Source: Fusobacterium necrophorum subsp. necrophorum
Lineage (GTDB): Bacteria > Fusobacteriota > Fusobacteriia > Fusobacteriales > Fusobacteriaceae
Length of the DNA stretch: 64,000 nucleotides
NCBI RefSeq assembly: GCF_004006635.1
Contig: NZ_CP034842.1
Location: 1,984,001-2,048,000, forward strand
Direction: 5' to 3'
The stretch's first letter is position 1; each line of letters begins with the position of its first letter. The position numbers were made by a program, and so were the translations under genes. Positions 34,835 to 43,466 of this stretch are shown here, piece by piece. Below the pieces are notes generated by a model that made no database searches, had not been told where the DNA came from, and was given only the letters and a program-made list of their open reading frames with translations.

Positions 34835-36019
34835 ATGAAAAGAGAAGATTTTCATGAAATCTATTCCGGAGTAGGGACATCTATCAAACATGCACTTTGG
34901 AAATATAAAGAAGCAAATTCAAATTTATGGGTAACTTCTCTTTGTTATTATACAATTTTGTCTATGATCCCCATTTTTGCTATTTTATTCAGTATTGGGA
35001 CTTGGTTGGGCTTGGGAGAATATTTACTAAAACAGATTGACAGTCATTCGCCCCTAAAAGGAGAAGCGATTGAATTGCTGCTAACCTTTACCGATAATTT
35101 ATTGACCAATGCGAGAAGCGGAGTATTAGCGGGATTGGGTTTTCTATTTTTAATTTGGTCTTTGATTTCGATGTTTTCCATTGTGGAAAAGGCTTTTAAT
35201 GATATTTGGGATATTGAAGGAACTCGAAGCTTTGTTCGAAAGATTAGTGATTATTTGACCTTTTTTATTTTATTGCCTACCTTAATTTTAGTGTCCAATG
35301 CTTCGTCTCTTTTAATACGAAACGATTTCTTATCGAAAATTTTGCCTTATTGTTCTGTCTTGTTGTTTTTTATGGCTCTTTTTATGGTGATGCCGAATAC
35401 GGAAGTAAAATGGTTACCGGCTTTTATAGCCAGTTTCTTCACATCCATTATGTTTTCCGTCTTTCAATATGCTTTTATTTATTTGCAAGTGTTAATCAAT
35501 ACTTACAATAAAATTTATGGAAGTTTTTCCGTCTTATTCATTTTTTTGATTTGGCTTAGAATTGCTTGGTTTCTTATTATTTTGGGAGCTCATCTCTCTT
35601 ATTTATTACAAAATAGAGATATGAATTTATATTATGACAGTTTAAATATTGATGAGATTAGTTTTCAATCTAAATTTTCTTTGGCAGTTCATATCCTGAC
35701 AGAAATGGTGATAAGGTATCAAAAGGAAGAAAGTTTAGTAACTCGAGCAGATTTTATTGAAAAATTTCATAATGTGATTGCCATTGACGGAGTTCTTAGA
35801 ATTTTGAAAAAAGGGAATTTTATTTTGGAGGGAAGAAATGAGAAGCAGGAGAAAGTATATTCTCTTGCAAAAAATTTGGAAAAAACAAAGTTGGAAGAGC
35901 TGTATTTTGTGATTTCTTCTTATGGAAAAAAACTGGAAAATATAGAGAATAAAGTAGTCTCCGAAAAAAAATTGCAAACTCGTTTATCGGAATTAGGGGG
36001 ATATGAAGAAAGAGAATGA
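34835..36019 (+). CDS. YihY/BrkB family inner-membrane protein
   Basis: A 394-residue protein. The first 270 residues carry about six membrane segments of the YihY/BrkB pattern, including YTILSMIPIFAILFSIG, FLIWSLISMFSIVEKAFNDIW and FIFLIWLRIAWFLIILGAHLSYLLQ. The last 120 residues are soluble and resemble the winged-helix tail found in some members. The family was once called RNase BN, which was later shown to be wrong; its function is unclear. The stop overlaps the start of the PBP gene by 4 bp. Confidence 0.85.
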   Translation: MKREDFHEIYSGVGTSIKHALWKYKEANSNLWVTSLCYYTILSMIPIFAILFSIGTWLGLGEYLLKQIDSHSPLKGEAIELLLTFTDNLLTNARSGVLAGLGFLFLIWSLISMFSIVEKAFNDIWDIEGTRSFVRKISDYLTFFILLPTLILVSNASSLLIRNDFLSKILPYCSVLLFFMALFMVMPNTEVKWLPAFIASFFTSIMFSVFQYAFIYLQVLINTYNKIYGSFSVLFIFLIWLRIAWFLIILGAHLSYLLQNRDMNLYYDSLNIDEISFQSKFSLAVHILTEMVIRYQKEESLVTRADFIEKFHNVIAIDGVLRILKKGNFILEGRNEKQEKVYSLAKNLEKTKLEELYFVISSYGKKLENIENKVVSEKKLQTRLSELGGYEERE

Positions 36020-37980
36020 AGAAGAATCGATTTCACAGTCGTTTGACAGGAATTATGTATTTTGTCTGTATTTTATTTATGTGTATCGGCTTACGTCTAT
36101 GTCAGATACAATTGGCAAAAAAAGCCATGTATCGTTCTCGTATTTTAAATCAAATTGAAGCAAAAGATGAAGAAATAGGAGAAAGAGGAAATATTTTAGA
36201 TCAAAACGGAAAACAATTGGCATTTAATAAAAGACAATACACTGTCATCATTGATCCTAGTAAAATTCATATCAACGAGGATCAGTTTTTAAAAAATTTA
36301 CAGGATATCGCGGAGAAAAAAATTTTGGACTTGGATGCTTCTTTTTTCGAAACCTTAGAAAAAGAGTTTCAGGCAAATAAAAAATATAAAGTGATTGCAA
36401 AAAAAATAGATGATGTCACAAAAGAAAAAATTAAAGAATGTCTTTCTAAAATTCCGGAAGAAAGAAAATATCTGTTCTTTAAAAAAGAGATAGAGAGAGA
36501 ATATTATCGAAAGGATATTTATGAAACTTTAGTTGGAATGGTACGCTTTACAAAGGATTCCAAGGAAAAAAAGGCCGGAGTGTTCGGAATAGAAAGTCGT
36601 TACGAACCATATTTGGCAGGAAAAGTTCTAACGAGAAGCAAATATTATTCCAGAGATAAAAAGAAAGTACTTCCAACTTCCATGGAATGGATGTACACCA
36701 ATTTGAATGGAAATAATGTTTATTTGACACTGGACAATGAAATTAACTATATTTTGAATGATGAAATCAAAGCACAGTATGATGCTTTAAATGCGGAAGA
36801 AGCATACGGAATTATCATGGATCCTCAAAACGGAAAGATTTTAGGGATTTCTACCTACACCCGAAATCCGAAAGATCTTAGAAATCAAGTTTTCCAAAAC
36901 CAGTATGAGCCGGGTTCTATTTTTAAGCCTTTGATTGTTGCGGCGGCATTAGACGAAGGATTGATTCAAAAAAACAGTACTTTTAATATTGGAAACGGAA
37001 GTATCGTAAAATATCGTCATACCATTCGAGAAAGCAGTCGAACGACAACAGGGATTTTAACAACGACAGAAGTGATTAAGAAATCAAGTAATGTTGGAAT
37101 GGTGTTGATTAGTGATCGTTTTACAGAGGAGCAATTTGAAAAGTCTTTACGAAAATTCGGTTTGTATGATAAAACAGGAGTGGATTTTCCAAATGAAATC
37201 AAACCTTATACCACTCCACATAAAAAATGGGATAAATTGAAAAAAAGTAATATGGCGTTTGGACAAGGAATCACGGTAACTCCGATTCAAATGGCAACTG
37301 CATTTTCAGCAGTTGTTAACGGAGGGAAATTATTTCGACCTTATTTGGTCGAAAAGATTGTGGATGATGACGGGGTGGTCTTACGAAGAAATATTCCGAA
37401 AGTAGTTCGGCAAGTTATCAAACCGGAAGTTTCGGAAATGTTGGTGGGAATGTTGGAAGAAACCGTTGCCGGCGGAACAGGTTCGAAGGCGAAAGTGGAG
37501 GGCTATCGTGTCGGTGGAAAAACGGGAACGGCACAGTTAAGCAGTAACGGTCGTTATTTGGCTCATCAATATTTAGCTTCTTTTGTCGGATTTTTCCCTG
37601 TAGAAAATCCTCAATATGTGATTTTGGTCATGATTTTAAAACCGCAGGCGGAATCTGTTTTTGGAAGATACGGAGGAACGGCATCTGCTCCTGTTGTTGG
37701 AAATATTATTCGACGGATTAGTAAAATTAAAAATGTATCCTCTCAAGAGGTGTCTAAAATTATTTCTACGAAGAAAGAAACTTTGGAAGAAAAACCTAGA
37801 CCGGTATTGGGAGAAGAAATGCCGGATCTGAAAGGTCTAAGTCCAAAAGAAGTCATGAATTTATTTCAATCGACGAATTATGATATACATATTAAGGGAA
37901 CAGGATTGGTAGTCCAACAGGAACCGGCAGCCGGGAAGTCTTTAGAAGAGGTCAATAAAATCGAGGTTATTTTAGAATGA
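36016..37980 (+). CDS. Class B penicillin-binding protein with PASTA domain (FtsI/PBP2-type)
   Basis: A 654-residue transpeptidase. A single N-terminal membrane anchor (about residues 12-32) is followed by the dimerisation domain and the transpeptidase domain with EPGSIFKP (SxxK nucleophile Ser), KSSNVG (SxN) and GGKTGTAQ (KTG). Residues about 605-654 form one PASTA domain. It crosslinks septal or side-wall peptidoglycan in the periplasm. FtsI is the likelier assignment given the FtsB-like gene nearby, but FtsI and elongation PBP2 cannot be fully separated by eye. Overlaps yihY and priA by 4 bp each. Confidence 0.9.
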   Translation: MKKNRFHSRLTGIMYFVCILFMCIGLRLCQIQLAKKAMYRSRILNQIEAKDEEIGERGNILDQNGKQLAFNKRQYTVIIDPSKIHINEDQFLKNLQDIAEKKILDLDASFFETLEKEFQANKKYKVIAKKIDDVTKEKIKECLSKIPEERKYLFFKKEIEREYYRKDIYETLVGMVRFTKDSKEKKAGVFGIESRYEPYLAGKVLTRSKYYSRDKKKVLPTSMEWMYTNLNGNNVYLTLDNEINYILNDEIKAQYDALNAEEAYGIIMDPQNGKILGISTYTRNPKDLRNQVFQNQYEPGSIFKPLIVAAALDEGLIQKNSTFNIGNGSIVKYRHTIRESSRTTTGILTTTEVIKKSSNVGMVLISDRFTEEQFEKSLRKFGLYDKTGVDFPNEIKPYTTPHKKWDKLKKSNMAFGQGITVTPIQMATAFSAVVNGGKLFRPYLVEKIVDDDGVVLRRNIPKVVRQVIKPEVSEMLVGMLEETVAGGTGSKAKVEGYRVGGKTGTAQLSSNGRYLAHQYLASFVGFFPVENPQYVILVMILKPQAESVFGRYGGTASAPVVGNIIRRISKIKNVSSQEVSKIISTKKETLEEKPRPVLGEEMPDLKGLSPKEVMNLFQSTNYDIHIKGTGLVVQQEPAAGKSLEEVNKIEVILE

Positions 37981-40253
37981 TGTACTATCAAGTGTATTTG
38001 GAAAAAAACAGAGGACTTTATACCTATGTTGATGAAAAAGAAGAGTATCGAATCGGAGACAGTGTCTTCGTATCTTTTCGAAATCAAAAACAGGTAGCTT
38101 ATATCATAGCGCTTGATAGTCGGCAAGAATTTCCGTTTCGAGTTTTGCCTATTTTAGAAAAAACTGATTTTCCAAATATACCTCCTCTTTTAGTGCAGTT
38201 AGCCCGTTGGATGGTAAGATACTATGTTACGAGTTATGAAGCGGTTCTTCGAAATATGATACCGAGAGATTTAAAAATTAAGAAAAAAATTTTTTATTCT
38301 TTACATTCGCCGGCGTCCTCTGAATATCCTCAAAAGTTATTGAAGTATTTTCGGGAATATTCTTCTGTTTCTAAGGCAACATTACGAAAATACTTTCCTT
38401 TGGAGGAAATCAAACAAGAGATGGCACGACGGCATCTCATAGAATTTGAAAAAAATCGTTTTGCTTGGAATTTGGAAAGAGAAAAGACAGGAGAGATAGG
38501 AAAGTATTTTTTGCAAAGAGAACAGATACTAGCAAAAAAATTGGAAGAAAAATTTTCAAAAGCGGAAATTCAAGAATTTTTAGAAAAGAATTATCTGGAA
38601 GAAAAAAACCTTTTTGAAACAGGAGTTTCCTCTCTTCATTCCTTTCGTCAGGAAACTTCTTTTCGAGAAATAGAGTTAAATGAAGAACAAAGAAAGGCGA
38701 CATTTTCGATTATGCAGGGGAAGGCTTCTTTCTATTTATTAAAAGGAGTGACAGGTTCCGGGAAAACGGAAGTTTACTTATCTCTCATTCGAAAAGCTTT
38801 TCAAGAGGGAAAGGGAAGTATTTTTTTAGTTCCGGAAATTTCTTTGACTCCTCAAATGGTGGAACGATTTCAGGGAGAATTTCAGGAAAATATCGCTATC
38901 TTACACAGTCGATTGAGTTCCAAAGAGAGAGCGGAAGAATGGATTCAATTATATCACGGAAAGAAAAAAATTGTGTTGGGGGTGCGTTCCGCTATTTTTG
39001 CTCCTGTACAAAATTTACAATATATCATCATCGATGAAGAACATGAGAGTAGTTATAAACAGGATGTAAATCCCAAATATCATGCGAGACAGGTTGCGTT
39101 GAAGAGGGCGATGTTGGAAGGAGTGAAATTGATTTTAGGCTCTGCAACTCCTTCGATTGAGAGTTATTACTATGCAAAACATGGAATATATCAACTTTTA
39201 GAATTAAATCAACGATATAATCAAGCAAAAATGCCGGATATTGAATTGGTGGATATGAAGGAAGAAAGAGATTTATTTTTTAGTCAAAGATTGTTGGAAG
39301 AAATTCGGAATACTTTACTTCGAAAAGAACAAATTTTGTTGCTTTTAAATCGAAAAGGGTATTCTACCTATATTCAATGTCAAGATTGCGGTCATGTGGA
39401 AGAATGTAATCATTGTTCCATTAAAATGAGTTACTATGCCTCCAAAAGAATTTATAAGTGCAATTATTGTGGAAAAGTGATAAAATATACAGGGAGATGT
39501 AGTGTCTGTGGGAGTGAACATTTAGTTCATAGCGGAAAAGGAATTGAGAGAGTGGAAGAGGAATTGAAACAGTATTTTCCGGATATTTCCATTTTACGAG
39601 TAGACGGGGATCAAAAGGGAAAGCAATTCTTTGAACAGGCATACTACGATTTTTTACAAGGAAAATATCAGGTCATGATAGGAACTCAACTGATTGCTAA
39701 GGGTTTACACTTCCCTAACGTTACTTTGGTCGGGGTCATCAATGCGGATATGATATTGAATTTTCCGGATTTTCGTGCAGGAGAGAAAACATATCAGTTG
39801 TTGGCACAGGTGGCAGGAAGAGCGGGAAGAGAGGAAAAACCCGGAAAAGTGATTATACAAACCTATCAATCCGAGCATTATGTCATTGAGAAAGTAAGGG
39901 AACATGACTATGAGGGATTTTATGAAAAAGAGATAGAAGCCAGAGAGTTTTTAGACTATCCTCCGTTTTCTAAAATGATTTTAATAGGTTTGTCCTCGAA
40001 AAATGAGGAATATTTGAAACAAAAAGCGGAAGAAATTTTTCAAATGATTCCAAAGGATGAAGCGGATATGTATGGACCTATGCCCTGCTTGGTTTATAGA
40101 GTGAAAGACAGGTATCGGTATCAGATTTTTATGAAAGGGAGTCGAGACAATATAGAAAAGTATAAAAAAATTCTTCGAAAAGTTTTATCGAAATATCAGA
40201 CAGAAGAGGAGATACGAATTTCTATGGATGCAGAACCCTTGAATATGATTTAG
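37977..40253 (+). CDS. priA: Primosomal protein N' (replication restart helicase)
   Basis: A 758-residue helicase. The N-terminal 3' DNA-binding domain (1-100) is followed by the helicase core with Walker A GVTGSGKTEVYLS, the DEEH box IIDEEHESSYKQ and LILGSATPSIES. The zinc region has paired cysteines CQDCGHVEECNHC, CNYCG and CSVCG. It reloads the replisome at stalled forks. Its start codon overlaps the stop of the PBP gene (ATGA). Confidence 0.95.
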   Translation: MMYYQVYLEKNRGLYTYVDEKEEYRIGDSVFVSFRNQKQVAYIIALDSRQEFPFRVLPILEKTDFPNIPPLLVQLARWMVRYYVTSYEAVLRNMIPRDLKIKKKIFYSLHSPASSEYPQKLLKYFREYSSVSKATLRKYFPLEEIKQEMARRHLIEFEKNRFAWNLEREKTGEIGKYFLQREQILAKKLEEKFSKAEIQEFLEKNYLEEKNLFETGVSSLHSFRQETSFREIELNEEQRKATFSIMQGKASFYLLKGVTGSGKTEVYLSLIRKAFQEGKGSIFLVPEISLTPQMVERFQGEFQENIAILHSRLSSKERAEEWIQLYHGKKKIVLGVRSAIFAPVQNLQYIIIDEEHESSYKQDVNPKYHARQVALKRAMLEGVKLILGSATPSIESYYYAKHGIYQLLELNQRYNQAKMPDIELVDMKEERDLFFSQRLLEEIRNTLLRKEQILLLLNRKGYSTYIQCQDCGHVEECNHCSIKMSYYASKRIYKCNYCGKVIKYTGRCSVCGSEHLVHSGKGIERVEEELKQYFPDISILRVDGDQKGKQFFEQAYYDFLQGKYQVMIGTQLIAKGLHFPNVTLVGVINADMILNFPDFRAGEKTYQLLAQVAGRAGREEKPGKVIIQTYQSEHYVIEKVREHDYEGFYEKEIEAREFLDYPPFSKMILIGLSSKNEEYLKQKAEEIFQMIPKDEADMYGPMPCLVYRVKDRYRYQIFMKGSRDNIEKYKKILRKVLSKYQTEEEIRISMDAEPLNMI

Positions 40254-40268
40254 AAGAAAGGAAAAAAT

Positions 40269-40790
40269 ATGATCTATGAAATAAAAAAATATGGAGACCC
40301 TGTACTACGGAAAATCACGGAAAAAGTAGAAGAGGTAAATGATGAAATTCGAGAAATTCTAAGGAACATGGTGGAGACCATGTATGCGAGGGATGGAGTG
40401 GGATTGGCAGCTCCTCAAGTAGGAATTAGCCTTAGAATGTTTGTTTGTGATATAGGGACTCCGGAAGAAAGTAATGTAAAAAAAATAATCAATCCTTTGA
40501 TTACACCTTTAACGGAAGAAACGATAAGTGTGGAAGAGGGTTGTTTAAGTATTCCGGGCATTTATAAAAAAGTGGAAAGAATTGCCAAGTTGAAATTAGA
40601 ATATCAAAATGAACAAGGAGAGTTCATGGAAGAAATTTTAGAGGGGTTTCCGGCGATTGTAGTACAACATGAATATGACCATTTGGAAGCAACTCTCTTT
40701 GTGGATCGAGTGTCTCCTATGGCGAAAAGAATGATTGCAAAGAAATTGCAAGCCTTAAAAAAGGAAACGATGAAAGATGGCAGAGAATAA
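40269..40790 (+). CDS. def: Peptide deformylase
   Basis: A 173-residue metalloenzyme that removes the formyl group from new proteins. All three motifs are present: GVGLAAPQVG (43-52), EGCLS with Cys92, and HEYDH (134-138) whose two His bind the metal. It follows priA by 15 bp, as in many genomes, and its last 14 bp overlap the FtsB-like gene. Confidence 0.96.
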   Translation: MIYEIKKYGDPVLRKITEKVEEVNDEIREILRNMVETMYARDGVGLAAPQVGISLRMFVCDIGTPEESNVKKIINPLITPLTEETISVEEGCLSIPGIYKKVERIAKLKLEYQNEQGEFMEEILEGFPAIVVQHEYDHLEATLFVDRVSPMAKRMIAKKLQALKKETMKDGRE

Positions 40791-41085
40791 GAAAAAATTT
40801 TCAAAAGGCTATCTCTTTCTATTGCTGATTTTTGCATATTCGATGTTTGGAGTGATTCCCCAAATTTTAAAAAGCCAGACAAAGATTGAAAAAATTCGAG
40901 AGGAAATAAAATATTTGGAAACTAAGAATCAAAAAGAAAGAAAAGAGATAGAAAAGTATACTAAAAATATTAAAGAATTGGACAATGATTATGAAAGAGA
41001 AAGAATTGCAAGAAATAGACTTCAAATGATAAAACCGAAAGAAGTCATTTACAGATTAAATGAAAAGAGTCAGGAGGAACAATGA
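40777..41085 (+). CDS. FtsB/DivIC-like septum formation protein
   Basis: A 102-residue bitopic protein: a short basic cytoplasmic end, a membrane segment at about residues 11-31, then a coiled coil (about 34-75, KIEKIREEIKYLETKNQKER) and the RIARNRLQMIKPKEVIYR tail typical of the FtsB/DivIC family. Such proteins bridge FtsL and FtsQ in the divisome. It overlaps def upstream and glpX downstream (ATGA), so it lies in a tight operon with the PBP and priA genes. Confidence 0.8.
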   Translation: MAENKKKFSKGYLFLLLIFAYSMFGVIPQILKSQTKIEKIREEIKYLETKNQKERKEIEKYTKNIKELDNDYERERIARNRLQMIKPKEVIYRLNEKSQEEQ

Positions 41086-42140
41086 AAAGAGAGCTAGCAC
41101 TTGAATTTGCCAGAGTCACAGAAGCAGCAGCTTTAGCAGCACACAAATGGGTTGGAAGAGGAGATAAGGAGGCAGCAGATCAAGCCGCAGTGGATGCTAT
41201 GAGAACGATGTTGAATCGTCTTGCTATTGATGGAGAAATTGTCATTGGAGAAGGAGAAATTGATGAAGCTCCTATGCTTTATATTGGAGAAAAAGTGGGA
41301 AGAGTTTATCATGAAGAAGAAGCAAAAGATGAAATGGAAGAAGGAGAAGTGCCTTATTATACTCCTGTGGATATTGCCGTAGATCCGGTGGAAGGAACGA
41401 GAATGACGGCACAAGGACAAGCAAACGCAGTGACTGTTTTAGCGGTAGCAAAAAAAGGAAGTTTTTTAAAAGCTCCTGATATGTATATGGAAAAATTGAT
41501 TGTAGGTCCGGAAGCAAAAGGAAAAATTGATTTGGAAAAACCTTTATTGGAAAATATTGAAAATGTAGCAAAGGCTTTGGGAAAAACATTAGAAGAAATG
41601 ATGATCGTTGTATTGGATAAACCAAGACATACACAGATTATCAAAGATTTGCAAAAATTAGGAATTAAAGTGTATGCTTTGCCGGACGGGGACGTGGCAG
41701 GGTCTATTTTAACTTGTTTAGTGGATTCGGATGTCGATATGTTATATGGAATCGGAGGAGCTCCGGAGGGAGTCATTTCTGCCGCAGTAATTCGTGCCTT
41801 AGGTGGGGATATGCAAGCGAGATTGAAATTGAGAAGTGAGGTCAAAGGAGTTTCTTTGGAAAATGATAAAATTTCCAATTTTGAAAAGAATCGTTGTGAA
41901 GAAATGGGCTTACGAGTTGGAGAAATTTTGAGAATGGATGATTTAGTCAAGGATGATGAAGTCATTTTTTCTGCAACCGGAATCACAGGAGGAGATTTAT
42001 TGAGCGGAATCTATCGAAGAGGAATGATTGCAAAGACACAAACTTTAGTAGTAAGAGGAAGAAGTAAAACGGTACGTTATATCAATTCTGTTCATAATTT
42101 GGAATACAAAGATCCTAAGATTTTACATTTGGTAAAATAG
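41082..42140 (+). CDS. glpX: Fructose-1,6-bisphosphatase, class II
   Basis: A 352-residue GlpX-type phosphatase. The metal-site segments GEGEIDEAPML and VDPVEGT (residues about 50-60 and 103-109) and the GIGGAPEGVISAA segment are intact. It is slightly longer than the usual 320-336 residues because of a charged insertion near HEEEAKDEMEEGE. AGGAGGAAC lies before the ATG, inside the previous gene. It is the second FBPase type in the window, in a cell-division operon rather than with ppdK. Confidence 0.93.
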   Translation: MKRELALEFARVTEAAALAAHKWVGRGDKEAADQAAVDAMRTMLNRLAIDGEIVIGEGEIDEAPMLYIGEKVGRVYHEEEAKDEMEEGEVPYYTPVDIAVDPVEGTRMTAQGQANAVTVLAVAKKGSFLKAPDMYMEKLIVGPEAKGKIDLEKPLLENIENVAKALGKTLEEMMIVVLDKPRHTQIIKDLQKLGIKVYALPDGDVAGSILTCLVDSDVDMLYGIGGAPEGVISAAVIRALGGDMQARLKLRSEVKGVSLENDKISNFEKNRCEEMGLRVGEILRMDDLVKDDEVIFSATGITGGDLLSGIYRRGMIAKTQTLVVRGRSKTVRYINSVHNLEYKDPKILHLVK

Positions 42141-42153
42141 AAAGAGGGAACAT

Positions 42154-42645
42154 ATGATTTTTTATGAAGATTTTGTAAAAAAAATAGAGGAATTGGAAGG
42201 AGAGGACCTTTCTTTTTCCGAAATAGAAAGTTTTGGATTGGGGAAAAAAAAGAAAATGGGAGGATATGGAATTGCCCTTCCTCTTATTTTGATTGCTTGT
42301 TATGAGATTTTTGTTGCTTTTTTTCTGAAACAATATTATCTTATTTTGATTGCTCTTGTCTTATTTTATTTTGGAATACGACAATGTAGAAATATGTGGG
42401 CATATCGTATTACTTTAGACACAAAAGAGAAGCATTTGCTATTTCAAAAAATGGATATTGATTTGGAGAATTTAAGTAGTCTACAAGTGCGAGAAGCTAA
42501 AATAGGAAGGAAAGTCATTCCTGTCTTGGACTTTATTACAAAAGATAAAAAACAGATGATTCTTCCTATGTACATGGAGAGGCAAGTTTTTTTAGTAAGA
42601 ATTTTACAAAAAATGCTGGGAGTACGTTTTTCCATTCAAAAATAA
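42154..42645 (+). CDS. Membrane protein of unknown function
   Basis: A 163-residue protein: a charged N-terminal 38 residues, two closely spaced membrane segments (about 40-58 and 62-78), and a C-terminal soluble domain of about 85 residues rich in beta strands (YRITLDTKEKHLLFQK onward), reminiscent of PH-like domains of membrane YdbT-type proteins, though this is a weak resemblance. It begins 13 bp after glpX with GAGGG as ribosome binding site. Last gene before the tRNA cluster. Confidence 0.7.
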   Translation: MIFYEDFVKKIEELEGEDLSFSEIESFGLGKKKKMGGYGIALPLILIACYEIFVAFFLKQYYLILIALVLFYFGIRQCRNMWAYRITLDTKEKHLLFQKMDIDLENLSSLQVREAKIGRKVIPVLDFITKDKKQMILPMYMERQVFLVRILQKMLGVRFSIQK

Positions 42646-42680
42646 AGAAATAAAAAAGTGAAAGAAGAATCGAAAAAAGA

Positions 42681-42709
42681 TTGACAAAGTATCTTATATA
42701 TGATACTAT
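42681..42709 (+). promoter_or_regulatory. Strong promoter of the tRNA cluster
   Basis: A consensus TTGACA (42681-42686), 17 bp, TACTAT (42704-42709), ending 10 bp before the first tRNA. Confidence 0.8.
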
Positions 42710-42718
42710 AGCAATGTT

Positions 42719-42795
<77 letters not shown>

Positions 42796-42805
42796 AGAAC
42801 ATTCT

Positions 42806-42881
42806 GCGTCATTAGCTCAGTTGGTAGAGCATCTGACTCTTAATCAGGGGGTCACAGGTTCGAACCCTGTATGACGCACCA
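42806..42881 (+). tRNA. tRNA-Lys (anticodon CTT)
   Basis: Acceptor GCGTCAT pairs with ATGACGC; the anticodon loop is CTCTTAA giving CTT, with a T-G pair at the stem base; CCA is encoded. Confidence 0.95.
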
Positions 42882-42890
42882 TGATTATCT

Positions 42891-42965
42891 GCCCCGTTCG
42901 TTCAGTGGTTAGGACATCAGATTTTCACTCTGGAAACAGGGGTTCAATTCCCCTACGGGGTACCA
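42891..42965 (+). tRNA. tRNA-Glu (anticodon TTC)
   Basis: Acceptor GCCCCGT pairs with ACGGGGT, with one terminal G-T pair; the anticodon loop is TTTTCAC giving TTC; CCA is encoded. Confidence 0.95.
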
Positions 42966-42968
42966 CTC

Positions 42969-43044
42969 GGTCGCATAGCTCAGTTGGGAGAGCATCTGCC
43001 TTACAAGCAGAGGGTCATAGGTTCGAGTCCTATTGCGACCACCA
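42969..43044 (+). tRNA. tRNA-Val (anticodon TAC)
   Basis: Acceptor GGTCGCA pairs with TGCGACC; the anticodon loop is CTTACAA giving TAC; CCA is encoded. Only 3 bp separate it from tRNA-Glu. Confidence 0.97.
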
Positions 43045-43060
43045 TATTTTTATAAAAGTT

Positions 43061-43138
43061 GGGGGTGTAGCTCAGTTTGGTTAGAGCGCCTGCCTGTCAC
43101 GCAGGAGGTCGCGAGTTCGAGCCTCGTCACTCCCGCCA
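43061..43138 (+). tRNA. tRNA-Asp (anticodon GTC)
   Basis: Acceptor GGGGGTG pairs with CACTCCC with one G-T pair; the anticodon loop is CTGTCAC giving GTC; discriminator G then encoded CCA. Confidence 0.96.
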
Positions 43139-43157
43139 TTTTATTTTTTGGAACATT

Positions 43158-43187
43158 AGAGATTACAGAGAAGTAATCTCTTTTTTT
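43158..43187 (+). terminator. Terminator of the tRNA cluster
   Basis: AGAGATTAC (43158-43166) pairs perfectly with GTAATCTCT (43173-43181), followed by TTTTTT. Confidence 0.85.
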
Positions 43188-43208
43188 GATTTGTAAGGAA
43201 ATTATAGA

Positions 43209-43367
43209 ATGAATTTTAAGATTTCTTTTTTGAAAAAAGAAAATGAAAAAATACTTTTAGAATTTTCTGGAAAGAAAAAAATAATGTTTTATTTCAAGAG
43301 TTTATATACATATTCGGGCTTGAATGCAATTACAAAACTCGAAATAAAATGGTGGAAGTCCGCCTGA
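43209..43367 (+). CDS. Possible small protein (52 residues), uncertain
   Basis: An open frame from ATG 43209, with AAGGA 9 bp upstream, encoding 52 mostly basic residues that end KLEIKWWKSA. The same end is partly repeated 77 bp later in the same codon phase (KLEIKWWKSTEI), without a start codon. It may be a small gene whose 3' end was partly duplicated, or a remnant left at the edge of the accessory region. No family recognised. Confidence 0.35.
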   Translation: MNFKISFLKKENEKILLEFSGKKKIMFYFKSLYTYSGLNAITKLEIKWWKSA

Positions 43368-43445
43368 ATTTTTTATCTATTGTTGATTAGTTTGCCGATT
43401 TATGATAAGATAAACTCGAAATAAAATGGTGGAAATCCACCGAAA
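43335..43445 (+). repeat. Pair of imperfect direct repeats with internal hairpins
   Basis: A 23 bp identical core starts at 43335 and again at 43412 (period 77 bp) and similarity runs on for about 15 bp. Each copy contains a short hairpin: GGTGGA/TCCGCC in the first and GGTGGA/TCCACC in the second, so the stem is kept through a G-T pair. The rest of the 43139-43466 gap is AT-rich and holds the tRNA terminator and a possible small gene. Confidence 0.7.
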
Positions 43446-43466
43446 TTATTCTTGTGAGGTGGCTAT

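Noticed and set aside
41357-41986. A 209-codon minus-strand frame inside glpX
   Set aside because: It is the antisense of a well-conserved GlpX gene; the residues are low in complexity and match nothing known to me.
42881-43084. A 67-codon open frame across the tRNA genes
   Set aside because: It is a chance frame through tRNA-Glu and tRNA-Val, which are certain from their structure.
43335-43445. CRISPR array
   Set aside because: Only two imperfect copies are present, the spacing is coding-like, and no cas gene is nearby.
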